Source of the DNA: Brachycybe producta
Lineage: Eukaryota; Arthropoda; Diplopoda; Playtdesmida; Andrognathidae
Reading direction: 5' to 3'
Assembly: GCA_036925085.1 (NCBI GenBank)
Contig: JAUPFP010000004.1
Coordinates: 124,001-188,000 of the forward strand
Length of the DNA: 64,000 nucleotides
The translations under genes were made by a program, and so were the position numbers. Shown here piece by piece: positions 36,961-49,100 of this stretch; position 1 is the first letter of the stretch, and each line of letters begins with the position of its first letter. The notes under the pieces were generated by a model. It saw nothing but the letters and a program-made list of their open reading frames with translations. It was not told the origin of the DNA and searched no databases.

Positions 36961-39900
36961 ATAGAAAAATCCTAATTTTTCTAGAAAAAAGTGTTAAATA
37001 TGCCCTTAACATGTAAAATTCAAAAAATATGCATGCAAAATACAAATACCCTTAAATATGCAATTGTATGCAAAATAAAACTAGTGTTATTCGACTTCAT
37101 ATCACATGAATCGTGCTTAAATCTGACACAGCATGAAATATAAAGCTACAAAAAGAATATGCATTTTCATAAAACCATTGACCCTACTTATCATACTGTA
37201 ACAGTTTAATTTCTCGTAATTGAAGCCAGTTAAGACTTACAGCATTCTACCTCTAGAAGGATACAACGTTACTGTATACTATCCAGTGGTTTGCATATCT
37301 CAAAATTGACAAAAATGGACCTCTTTACCTCTTACCTCTCATGTACAGAAACTATTTTGTATTATTAAAGCCTCGTCTATATTGAGAATAAATGAGACAT
37401 TTATCATTGATTTCAAATGGGAAAAAAATAATGCATGTGGCGCTACATTGAAACTTGATGTCTAATTTTTTGACATATGATCCGTTGCTAATGTAGTTAA
37501 TGATTAATTGTTATTTTATTAATTTTAACTATAGTATGACAATGCAGTTAAATGCATCTTTGCCTATTTAATGCAATTATCAAAGCAATGCTGTAATAAA
37601 ATAAAATGGTGCTGAACTAATTGATGCCATGCTTTTTATTATCTTTATGATTAAAATAAATTAGTGACAAAATGTGTATTAAAGAAATGTCACAAGATCA
37701 TTTCAAAATGTAGAGGACAAACTACGCTCTCGTAATTGCTAAATAATCAGATTCTTAAAATGCTAATGCGTAAATTTACAAATTACAAATCATTGAACGT
37801 AAGTTCTTAACAAGGGTAGGCCATGTCCTGGGTCCTTGGCTATAAAGGGAATACTTATTATCCACTATACTGCAGAGCTAAATTGTTGAAAATAACTGAA
37901 GTAGATTGGCTATTACTGTTATAGGATCTGTTTATGTGTAACAACACATAATATAAAATCCTTACAATAATTCTTAAAATCTAAAATGTTTAAGAAACTT
38001 TATACATATTTATTGTAAATTTGTATGCATTAGCATTGTATGTTATTGTTGTTAAGGCCTCCTTGAAGGAAGGTCTTTGTCTTTAGAACCAGTAAAACCC
38101 ACTATAATTATGGCCCTGAAGTCTGGAGGGCAATATTGTGTTTTAGTGTCTCGTGTATGGAGGCGACACCAATCAATCGAATGTCACTTGATCGCTACTT
38201 AAAACTGTCTTGCAAAAAATATATCAAAGTGGGAAAGTCATTCCCATTAATTATTCTAAACCCTAGATGTTCAACCTATTTCTCAATACACTTAATGGGT
38301 TCTTAGAGGTGAACAATGGCTCAGCTCACCTAGGCAAATGCCTACATTAGTGAAAATTAAGAACTTGGTTCACCTAACATCTCATATTTTAAATAAAGTT
38401 AAAGCAAATGTTTATTTTTATGACTTACATGAGTTTTGGTAATTAAGTTTAGCACATGCTACAGCCTCTTTTAGCATCTGTTAATCCCATCATTGACTTA
38501 GCAGTCATTAAGAATATGACCCCCTCACTACTCAGTGATGAAACACAATGATTAAAATATCTTTTTTGCTAAATTTCTGAACTCAATGCACATCTCAGTT
38601 CTGTCACGCAGTCAATTTAAAGTTGCAATCAGCAAATCAATAAAGACAAAATTTCGTTCAATTTTATTATTGTTGAAACCAAAAACATATATGTAGCGAT
38701 TGACAGACATTGTTGCCCACCCCTGTTGTAGACCTACAAGCCTTATCTAAATTAAAACATGCATAACTAATGTGAAACTCGCATGATTGTGAAGTTAAAG
38801 GTTAAAATGTCTGATTTTGATAAGCTATGTGTATTAATTATAACCCATTCATATGATTCTATCTGAATCAAATGAAATTGTAATTCATCAATCATCATCA
38901 GCATCATCATCTCATGTCTTGAGAAACAGAAGTACAAAATCGTAAAAATAAAACAATAATTTAAAGAATTCTTTTACTCTCTAAAGCTGCAATCGTATTG
39001 GTAAGATTTACTGCATTGCGTCCTTGAAAGAACTGCAATTACCAATGTGATAATACTTTTGCAAGATACGCAATGGAGTCTTTCGCCATTGCCTCGCAGA
39101 AAACCGCTAATCTTGGATTTTTTTGCAAGAAATTGTGCAAGATTTACAACAATATATCAATCATTTCTTGCAGTAAACCTTGAGAAATAAATAGCCAGTG
39201 GGATCACTACTTTATAGATTTTGTTTGTTATCATTTATCAGTCATTTCGAACAATATTTTCAATTTTATAAATGAAATACTTAGAATACCCCTGTTAGCC
39301 CTGAGGCTGATTTACAAGAATTCGATAAGCGCCTGTACTTTGTATCATTAAAATGTAGTTAACATTTTTAGACTAAATACAATTATCACCACAAATAATT
39401 AAAAATCTTAATTCAACGTTTGCTGAATGATGAAATAAACATAAATATTAGTAATAAAAACACCACACGACCAAAACAACAATTTACTTAATGTAGTTAT
39501 CAATTTTGAAAAATCATTTGCTAACTGCAAGTGTAAGTCATTTTGGTGCCACTTCAAAGAAAATACTATCACATGCATGTGTAGGCCCTACTATAAGTAT
39601 GTGGTAAGAAGGACCCCTACTAAGAAACAGAGAACAAACTTCCATATTCCAATCAGTTAATCACTAAAACACTTGACCTTTTATCTTTTCGAACTGTTTT
39701 CCATTAAGTAAAATATCGGTTTGTTATTCCGAAGAAGAAGAAGAAGAAAAAATAGGAATCAAACACAATCAGGAAACCTATGGAACACAAGATCGAAACT
39801 TTGTTAGAGGAATTAAAAAGACTTTAGATCAAGAACTTTAATAAGTGGTCCATCAAAGTATTTCAATGGTTGATCAGGCGATTTCACAAATGCTACCATG

Positions 39901-40061
39901 AAGAAAAACAACTCTCGTAATCTTGTATCGAATTTAATCTCATTAACATTTCTATACTCACCATTAATGCACATACATACAAGCGTTAAGGATCTTGGTG
40001 ATTTTCAAATCTGTAAGCAAGTAAACCGAAAATTACATTGAATAATTACAAATTAAAAAGA

Positions 40062-43000
40062 ATGGAAATATCCACACCTACGAACGACTTCGATGAAAGT
40101 AACCTAAAAGACGGTTGCGACGAACACGAGAGTGTGAATTTCGATGGCAGTGGCACATCAATGGACACCATGTGTGGCCTCGGTTCATGGCGTCCAATGT
40201 ACTTGCAAAAATTAGCCAAAAGTAAAGTCTACACAGCATCTTTTATTACTATTGGTATTGTACAAGGTATGATCTATGCTTACTTCAATGGTACCATCAC
40301 TACTGTGGAAAAAGTGTTTGGAATATCGAGCCGTGTAATAGGATTTTTATTGACTGGTAACGACATTAGCCAAATCCTTTGCGGCATGGCCGTAACCCAT
40401 TTTGGTGGTAAGGGTAGCAGACCCGTGTGGATTTCCTTCGGCATGTTGCTTACGGCAGCATCGTGTTTCTTTTATGCATCTTGTCAACTATTTTGGGACG
40501 GAACCGTTAAATTGCCACATGAAACGCGTTTCAATCAAAGTTCTACAACTTCATCGTTTGGAATGTGTTCCGCAACAACTGAAGATAACGATATGATGCT
40601 CAAAAGTTATTCTGCAGCTTGTGACATGCAACATTCAAACATTCCCTCGATGGTCCTCATCTTCGTTGGGCAGTTCATATCCGGAGTTGGAAGTACAGCT
40701 CTCTTTTCACTAGGATTTACCTACATGGATGATAATATAAAGAAACGTAATTCACCAATGTACATAGGTAAATCTCACGTGGCTTAATAGTTATTTTTAA
40801 TTGAATAAATAATAAGATAAATTTCAGAGTTTGTTATGAACTAGATTAGTAACTTGGTTATAAATAAATATATTCAATTCAACTCAGTATATCCGAAATC
40901 AGCTCGAGAAGCAATGTATCTGTGGCCACAATTCTCAACCAAAAGTGATTGTCATTTAGACAAGGTTTAGATATCGTCAAATTGAATTCTTCCTCAAACA
41001 GAACTATTTGCTGAATAAGAATTTCATAGTCTAAATACGTTTGGCAAGAAAGACCACAAATACAATAGGCATCGGTTCTAGCTTTTATTTCTTCAGTAAG
41101 CTTTGGATGGCCATGCCTAATTATAACAGGAGTTTCTAGTAAGAATTTCATCTAACAATACTCTGCTCTATTTGCGTAAATATTTAGTAAAAAAAAAAAT
41201 AACTTTTATATGGCCGTAAGTATTTTTTTAAGATATCGTCTTAAAAATACTTTTAGCATACTCGCTTACTATTCCAGTTTCTAACAAACTTGACACTTGT
41301 TAATTTAGCTTCTAAAAAACGACAGCATTCATTGTGTAATAATGATTACAAAATTTATTTTAAAAAATATTTAGGAAAATGAATATAAAAACAAAGATTT
41401 ATTTTCTTAGGAATGTCCACTGCATTGCGTTCTTTTGGACCAAGTCTTGGTTATGTTTTGGCCTCCTTTTGCTTACGGATCTACATTAATCCAAAAGGTA
41501 ACTCACAATAGTATAACAAATAATAACAGCTCTAACCTTTTCTGTTTTTGATGACACAGAAAAACCAGAATATAGTATGGATGACCCGAGGTGGCTTGGT
41601 GCATGGTGGCTGGGATTTCTTATAATCGGAATCATCCAATTGATAATCTCAATCCCAATGTTACTCTTTCCGAGAAATTTGCCATCAGAGAGAAGAAAAT
41701 CAATGACCGTCAACAATGTTAAATCTCTCGAGAAATTACAGGATTCCAAAGAAACTCCATGGAAAGGTAAATATAATTGTTACGATAATCATTAAATAAC
41801 TGTATTACATTAAAAATAAATAATTACTTCCGGTAAATAGATTTCATATTAACACTAAAAAGACTAGTGAAAAATCCAATTTTGGTCTTCGATTTGGGGT
41901 CTACGATACCCATTATGTTTGGTTTTGTTGGCACCGCCACATTCTTGCCCAAATATTTGGAAGCACAGTTCGGACAAAGTGCATCCTCTGCCAACATCTC
42001 CACAGGCATTATTTTACTAATTAATTTAGAGATGTACCTGATTTTTCTTGTACTAAACCATGTTTTGCAAAACCTATAGGTGTGTCTGGCATGTTAATGA
42101 TGATGGCAGGAACATTCTCAGGAGGATTCATTATTTGGAAATTTCAACCAAGAGCAATATATATTACTAGTTGGAATGCAGTCATCAACTTAATATTTGT
42201 GATGAACCTTCTAATAGCTATGGGACTAAAATGCGATAATACTAAATTCAGTGGCATAAATGCCGTGAACAATGAGCAAGTTCAAGAAATAAATTAATAG
42301 TTTCAAGACTAGACTATATAACCTTATTATAAAAAATTATTTTTTACAGATTGCAAGTGACTTCCATTTGCAGCCAAAGTTGCAACTGTGACCTCAAATT
42401 TGAACCTGTTTGTATGATGGGCCAGAATTTCTTATCACCCTGTCTCGCGGGATGTACCGAAATTAATCAAACAGTAACATCTCCCAAGGTAACTAAAACG
42501 TTCAATATCAAGGACGGAAAAATAATTAGCCTGGGGTCCATCGACCGATGCCTAGAACTCCATCCTCTTTAAATTTGACTGTAATTTTTATTATCAAAAT
42601 TTCACTTTGTTCTATTTTCAATTTTGACTACAATAAGCGTATCAATTTCTTTTGCTGTTAGTGCTAACTTTAAACGAGCGTAGCGAGCTAAAAAATGTTT
42701 CTAAATAAAGTGCGTGAAACCAGCAAAATTAGTTTTTTTTTCTAAAATATTTTCCTACTTTTCTGTTCTTTTTCCTGTGCAATTTTTAAACTTTTATCGA
42801 GTTTCATCATAAAATCGGCCCTTTAACTAAACTTTCCATTGAGGAAAATACCCGATATTCCAGTCTGCTCCTGTTACAAATTTATTTTCATTATTGATCT
42901 AATGCATGTATTTTTTCAGACGTTTTACAATTGCACTTGTGGATCACTCGAAACGAGCAATGGCCAAGAAGAACAAATGACGGCAGTTTCAGGATACTGT

Positions 43001-44424
43001 CCAAATACTCGTGGATCCTGCGATACGTTCTGGACTTACATCACAATCATGGGATTCAGCAAGTTCATTGGATCCACCTCCAGAGTGGGTTCCATAATCA
43101 TATTTGTACGGTAATGAATGAGAAAAAATTATATTAATTATATATAATCTAAACTCATAATACAATTTAAAAAAATATATAATTGAAATTAATGCTGTTT
43201 GATAGGTGCGTTGAGAAGAGAGACAAGGCCTTGGCCATGGCACTATTGACTGTTATGATAAGCATTTTCAGTATGTCAAGAAACACTAAGAAATAAAACT
43301 ACAGTGGAAACCGTTTAACACGAAAGTGAAGAAACCAGAATATTTTTGATTTATGAACTCTTATTATTCTGTCTTTCAGGTTCAAAATTAAGAAGAAACT
43401 TGGAAGTGTTTTAGAAACAATAAATATAGCTCAATCATTTAAAAGTATTTTCATTTTCATATATTTTAAAATAAATGTTTTATAGAAAAAACAAATTAAA
43501 AATATAATGTCTGCATAAAATTTGATCATTTTCTGACTGATATAAAAAGCTTATTTGGAAAGATATCAACATCACCTCACCTTCAAGTGATTGAACTACC
43601 CTTCTAGTTTCTAAAGCCCATTTTGAAGTTTCTCTTCATTCTTCATCTGAAAGATAGAATAATCAAAATTTTAAAGGCGTTAAACAATAATAAACATACT
43701 TTAAAATGACCTTAAACGAATAATGTATAAGATGAAAACGGCAAAGAAAAAGACAAAACATTTAATGCTAACATTTTTTATTATTTAAAACTTTTTGATT
43801 TCGCCCAAAATCAGTAATTATTAAAAAAAAAAAGTTTTACAAAGTTAACTTTATTTCACGTTATGAAAAGGATTGTAGGTAGAAATCTGCAATTCTTGAG
43901 ACTGAAAACAATATTCGTGTTAAGCTAATTTTAAATATATGGAGAGAAAAAAACATGTTCAAATGGTCCAGACCAAAATATACTCTCGTGTTAACGGATT
44001 TTTCGATTAAAAAAGGCTTCCACTGTATATCCATTAATATTACACACCTAATATAAATTTCCTTTAAGGTTTTATTCCTGGACCGATATTTTTTGGTACA
44101 ATTACTGACGGTTGTTGCCTTTTATGGGAGAAGACGATGTGTGGTAAACGAGGCAATTGCTGGCTTTACAATGTGGACCAACTTCGCTACTGGTTTCACG
44201 GTCTTATGGCCTTCTGCTTCGTAATCTCGGCTTTTTTTGACATCTTGGTCTGCATTTACAGCCGTCACTTGAATATTTATGACGAAGACATTCCTGAAAT
44301 TACAACCACATTCAAAAAGAAGAAAATATCCTTAACTAATTCAAATACAGAAAACTCCAAATTAATGGAACTTAAGACTAATGAAACAAAGTGTGAAACA
44401 TCCGATACAAGCATCAAGTCTTAA
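40062..44424 (+). CDS. OATP-family transporter, gene 7 of array
   Basis: Exons: 40062-40767, 41411-41497, 41560-41766, 41841-42005, 42080-42275, 42350-42488, 42920-43110, 43206-43270, 44069-44424, giving 703 aa. The ATG at 40062 is the first in frame. The signature DPRWLGAWWLGFL is at residues 273-285 and the Kazal-like loop begins at C461. Two introns have GC donors: intron 4 (42006-42079, GCATTA, weak) and intron 5 (42276-42349, GCAAGT, strong); no in-phase GT is available at either. Exon 8 ends A|GTATGT, so the usual Gly before FIPGP becomes Ser. Intron 1 carries an antisense ORF; intron 8 (798 nt) holds a family B element. AATAAA is near 44531. Confidence 0.9.
40879..41151 (-). other. Unexplained 90-codon antisense ORF in gene 7 intron 1
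   Basis: The frame runs against the gene and has a mixed, protein-like composition (MKFLLETPVIIRHGHPKL at its start), unlike the poly-Lys/Phe noise frames around it. I do not recognise it. It could be a decayed transposon or retrocopy fragment, or chance. Confidence 0.3.
43370..43710. repeat. Family B palindromic element in gene 7 intron 8
   Basis: Contains TTCTGTCTTTCAGG, AAGTGTTTTAGAAACAAT, the central TTTGATCATTTTCTGACTG, and the opposite arm GTGATTGAACTACCCTTCTA with CTTCATCTGAAAGATAGAAT. Confidence 0.75.
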
Positions 44425-44613
44425 AAATTGTTGATGTTTTTGTATAGTTAACCTTTAACCTTTATCAATGTTCAGAGGCACGATTAGGTCAGTTAGGTCG
44501 ATCACTTTTCTGACCTCAAATCTTTGTATAAAATAAATAAATAAATTCAGAATATCTATCTATCATTCAATTAAAAACATCAATAACTATTTCACGATAA
44601 TATTAATTATGAC

Positions 44614-44924
44614 TAGGACTCGGATTTTGATGCAGTATCAACCGGAATGTTTCTCAATTTGTGGCCCAAGTGCCAATTGTGAAGGAATCAATCATTATCA
44701 TTATTATAGCAAACTGCAATTATGCTTTTTCTAATCAGAAAAGGCTGGTTAGAGAGAGGCTAGATGTCTGGTTATTATCAGTTCTCAACTAGAGTTCTAG
44801 CCTCTAACTATTTTTTTTAATTAGAAAAAACAATTTTTTTTTATCTAAACGAGAGTGTTACTTCACAATTGGGCCACATATTGAGAAACATTCCGGTTGA
44901 TATTGCATCAAAATCAGAGCCCTA
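44614..44924. mobile_element. hAT-type miniature element, copy 1
   Basis: Long inverted arms: TAGGACTCGGATTTTGATGC at the left and TAGGGCTCTGATTTTGATGC (complement) at the right, extending through AATGTTTCTCAAT. It is flanked by the 12-bp direct repeat ATTAATTATGAC (44602-44613, 44925-44936). No coding capacity. Confidence 0.88.
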
Positions 44925-45179
44925 ATTAATTATGACCAATCACGTTATTTATACGTCACATACAGAAATGTCACAGTAGATTTCTTTGAACAATCTTTAG
45001 GCAGAAACCTAGATTGAGGTTTTTAGCTTTTGAAATATAAAAGCATTTTTTTTTCTAAAAGTTCAAACTTTAATTGAAATTTTTATGAAAATAATTTTTT
45101 TTTTGGCAGTTTTAGAAATTCAATTTCCGTTTTTTGTTTTTAAATAAAGTTGGAAAATAGAAATAAAAAAATTTATTTT

Positions 45180-45500
45180 CAAACTGCCATGAGAGCTTAA
45201 TTTTAGAAACTAGAAGAGTAGCTCAATCAAGTGATTGTATTTACATGATGATATCTTTTAAAATAAGCTTTTTATGGCAGTTTGAAAATAACACAACTAT
45301 ATATATTTTTTTTCTAACTTTTGTCCATAATTGATTCAGCTAAAATTCTAGTTTCTAACACAATTTCAATTTCTCTGTTATGTTACTCGTGCAACACAGA
45401 AAATCAGATGTTCGTAAAATATCTTAAGTTTGACCAATTAATCACCAGAAACGTAAAATTATATTTTCAAACTGCCATGAAAATTTATCAACATGAAAAT
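45180..45500. repeat. Family B element with extra inverted arms
   Basis: CAAACTGCCATGA occurs at both ends. Inside are AGAAACTAGAAGAGTAGCTC and the opposite arm ATTGATTCAGCTAAAATTCT with AGTTTCTAACACA. Confidence 0.55.
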
Positions 45501-46158
45501 AACATATAAACGGAATAAATAACGAGCAGAATTTAAACTTTTAAAAGTTCATTCTAAAAATACCTAATATCTAAATCTCTGAAATTATTTAGATCTGCTT
45601 AAAATTTAACAGTTACAATGAAAATATTCGATAAAATGCAACAATAACAACAATTCCCTATGTCTTCTCTAACATAAACGCAAAAAGGGTCACGATTTAA
45701 TATATCATCTTGAAGAAGAAGATTTAAATCACAGCCTCCTCAATGACCCTAAAGTTCAAATTTAAAAAAAGAAATCTTAATTCAATAAATGATGTAGCCT
45801 AAATGCAAAGCAAAAGATTCTAAAGAGCAGAAAAACGATTGGTTAAAATTTAATTTAACTTGTATAATGATTTCATTGGGCAGCCAAGAGTTTATAACTG
45901 AAACTCTAACAACAGGTTCCAAAAAAAAGAGAATCATTAAAAAGAAAAAGAACACATCCGGACTTTAAACTTTTCCAATATCATTGTGATGTATCCGAAG
46001 AGCCTTGAACTATTGTGACAAGTCTCTTGAAAAAAACAAAACTCGTACAACTTACAAAATATATATTTAAAGTTGTTCATTTTGAACAAAAACAAAACTT
46101 AAAATTTAAACTAAACAATCTACAAAGCAAAAAACGTTTAAAAAAAACAACAAAAATA

Positions 46159-49100
46159 ATGAATCAAGTAGAAGAATTTACCACAGACGACAAAGACGAA
46201 AACGACAAGAAAGAAGAAGAAAATGTTAATCCTTCCGAACTTGGTCTCTGCGGTTTAGGTAGTTGGAGACCTCCGTGGTTGCAGAAATTAGCCAATCATT
46301 ATGTCTTCTCGTTCACCTTCATCGTTGTCGGTATCGTACAGGGAATGTCCTACTCGTACTTCAACGGCATGATAACAACTCTGGAAAAAGTCTTCCATGT
46401 GTCCAGTAGTACGATGGGTTATATTTTGGCTGGTAATGATATCAGTCAAATATTATGTGGACTTATATTAACACATGTGGCCAATAAAGGTAATCGACCT
46501 GTTTGGATGGCCACTGGAATGATGATTGGTGCATCTGCTTGCTTCATTTATGCCTCGGCTCAACTGTTTTGGGAAGAAAAACCAACAGTGTTGCAATCGA
46601 ATGGAACAACTACTTACGAATTATGTTCGTGGAATCGGTTAGAAGAAACATCGTTGAAAACACTCAATAATAATAATAAAAATGATGATAACTGTTTCAA
46701 TGACGAACACAACAACTGGAAAGGTGCAGCATGGCTGTTTCTTGGACAGTTCATCTCTGGAGTTGGTGGCACAGTGTCGTATGCATTGGGATTTGCTTAC
46801 ATGGATGACAACATCAAGAAGCGAAACTCACCTTTTTACATAGGTTACCATAATTTCACTTTTGACAATTAAGTTGTTTTATAAACAGCTTATTTTCAAA
46901 TATTATTATTCTGCAATTTTACAAGCAAAACTAAAGAGAAATTTAAAGTGTGTTAGAAACTAGAACGGTAGCTTATTTTATGTTGATATCTTTCAAAATA
47001 AACTTGACTTTTAATCCAGCTTAAAAATATTCGTTTCTGTAATTCATTTACTCTTCTGGTTTCTATAACACTTTCAATTTCTTCTTATAAGATGTTTTAT
47101 AAACAGTTTCAAACTCTTAATTATTCTACAGTTTCAGAAGCAAAAAACTTACGAGAAATTGAAACTAGAACGGTAGCTAAATAACTTATTTTCATGTTGA
47201 TATTGTTCAAAATAAACTTTATATAGACAAGAATTTAAGAATAACGTCTATTCAGAGTTGGGTTATTTTCGAAAATGTGGTTTTTTTTAAACTAGAATGG
47301 CAGTAGAATCACCTAATGACATTTTCATGTTTCATTTATATAGACACAGATTGGAAACTATCATCCGTTAAAAAAGCTGGGTCATTTTCAAACTGTGACA
47401 TAAAAAGCTAATTTAAAAAGACATCCAACATGAAAATATCCTGTAGTTCTCAAGCTACCCTTCTAGTTTCTACAACACATTTAAGTTTCTCTTAATTTTG
47501 CTTCTGAAAGACAGAATAACCAGAGTTCAAGAGGAGCATTTACACTTTAAAACCAAACTGAACCAAAACTTATGAAACTTACTTTTTTCCTCTTCTCTTG
47601 CAGGATTAACATCTTCGATGAGGTCTTTGGGTCCAGCACTTGGTTACTTGTTGGCATCACTTTCACTGAAAATCTACATAAAACCTTCTGGTAGAATTTG
47701 AAACTTTATAAAGTCAAATTCGATCAAGTAAGAAAATGTTGTGTATCTATCTCTCTGTACTAGATGTTCCTGAATATGACTCCAAAGATCCTCGATGGTT
47801 AGGTGCCTGGTGGATGGGATTCATAATTATAGGTGTTCTACAGATGCTGTTTACATTTCCACTTCTCCTATTTCCAAACCAACTTCCAAAATCAACAACC
47901 AAAGGAAAAACATCAAATGGAACGAACAACAGACAACCAAAGAACAGCCCTGTAAATGAAACGGAATCAGCATGGAAAGGTAATTAGTATCTTCATGTTG
48001 ATGTCTTTCAAGATAAACTTTTCATAGACAAACAATTAAAGAAGTACCATCTGCTTAAGATGGCTGAATACATATTTATTTTGTTTTCGTCCCTATGGAC
48101 GGCGCGGCTATTATGTTATATTACATAGAAGGCCTCTGAAAAAATTGAATAATGATTAGTTTGAGGGTCGTTTAAATTTTAAAACCATCTTAACTTTGAA
48201 TTTATTTACAGATTTCGGGCCAACATTACGTCGACTTCTCACCAACCCAATTATAGTTGCAAACCTCTTGGGTATCGGTACCATATTGATTCCGATCATC
48301 GGTGTATCAACATTTCTTCCAAAGTACTTAGAAGCGAGGTTTCGACAAACTGCATCACAGGCCAACATCTTTACTGGTAACACGGACAGCTCATGTTAGT
48401 CAGTCCTGTTGAAACGACATTTCTGAAATTTTATAGGATTGACTGGTCAAACAATGATCATGATTGGAACTTTCCTCGGAGGAGTAATCGTTTGGAAATT
48501 CAAACCTCGTGCTTTGTATGTCGCCGGTTGGACTGCCGTAGTTGATGTGGTATATGCTTTAGGTTTTGCTATTGTTATGAATTTCGACTGCAATGATGTT
48601 ACTATAGAAGGTGTCAGCTTTACCAGTGGACAGTCAGTAGTTCGATTAAATACATAATAAATGCAATTGCCTGAAACAATCATTACTATGTTTCTGTATC
48701 CATAGAACTGAAGTGACATCCATGTGTAGCAAGGCTTGCAACTGCGATATTACATTTGATCCAGTGTGTCTCGGAAACGGGCAAAGTTTTTTGTCACCGT
48801 GTTTGGCTGGTTGCACCGAAATGGCAACCGCGAGCATCTTGAATGCTACCAAAAATGTAAAAGTTATTTCAAAATGATTCACAAATAAATTTCTAACTTT
48901 AAGGAGGTTTTAAAGTGTAAAACGCTCCTAGTAGTATGGTTATTTTATCTTTCAGAGGCAAAATTAAGAGAACCTTGAAAGTGTTTAGAAACAAAGAAGA
49001 GTAATTCAATCACTTAAAACGTTGATATCTTTTAAAATAAACTTTTTAAGGAAATTATAATAAAACTTTATAGGAAAATTATTTTGCATGAAAAATCTAT

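Larger units (their letters stand above)
36279..37186 (-). mobile_element. Degenerate hAT transposon, interrupted
   Basis: Ends TAGGGTCAACGGTTT and, complemented, TAGGGTCAATGGTTT, flanked by near-identical 8-bp sites CTTGTCAT (36271-36278) and CTTATCAT (37187-37194). The minus strand keeps the end of an hAT transposase. It is about 695 bp without the nested element, so it is an internally deleted copy. Confidence 0.85.
35231..40061. other. Long spacer between genes 6 and 7
   Basis: 4.8 kb. Contains a family B element (about 35325-35600) and an hAT fragment with a nested Mutator-like element (36279-37186). The remainder, 37.2-40.0 kb, shows no gene or clear repeat; a short GAAGAA run lies near 39733. 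Confidence 0.65.
44425..46158. other. Spacer between genes 7 and 8
   Basis: Holds the 3' UTR of gene 7, an hAT-type miniature element (44614-44924), family B-like sequence (about 45180-45500) and the leader of gene 8. No other gene was seen. Confidence 0.7.

Noticed and set aside
40038..40061. Upstream TTG start for gene 7
   Set aside because: Eukaryotic initiation favours the ATG at 40062; no homology supports the extra codons.
46015..46158. N-terminal extension of gene 8
   Set aside because: The upstream frame begins at a GTG and has no ATG before 46159; the sequence is lysine-rich leader.
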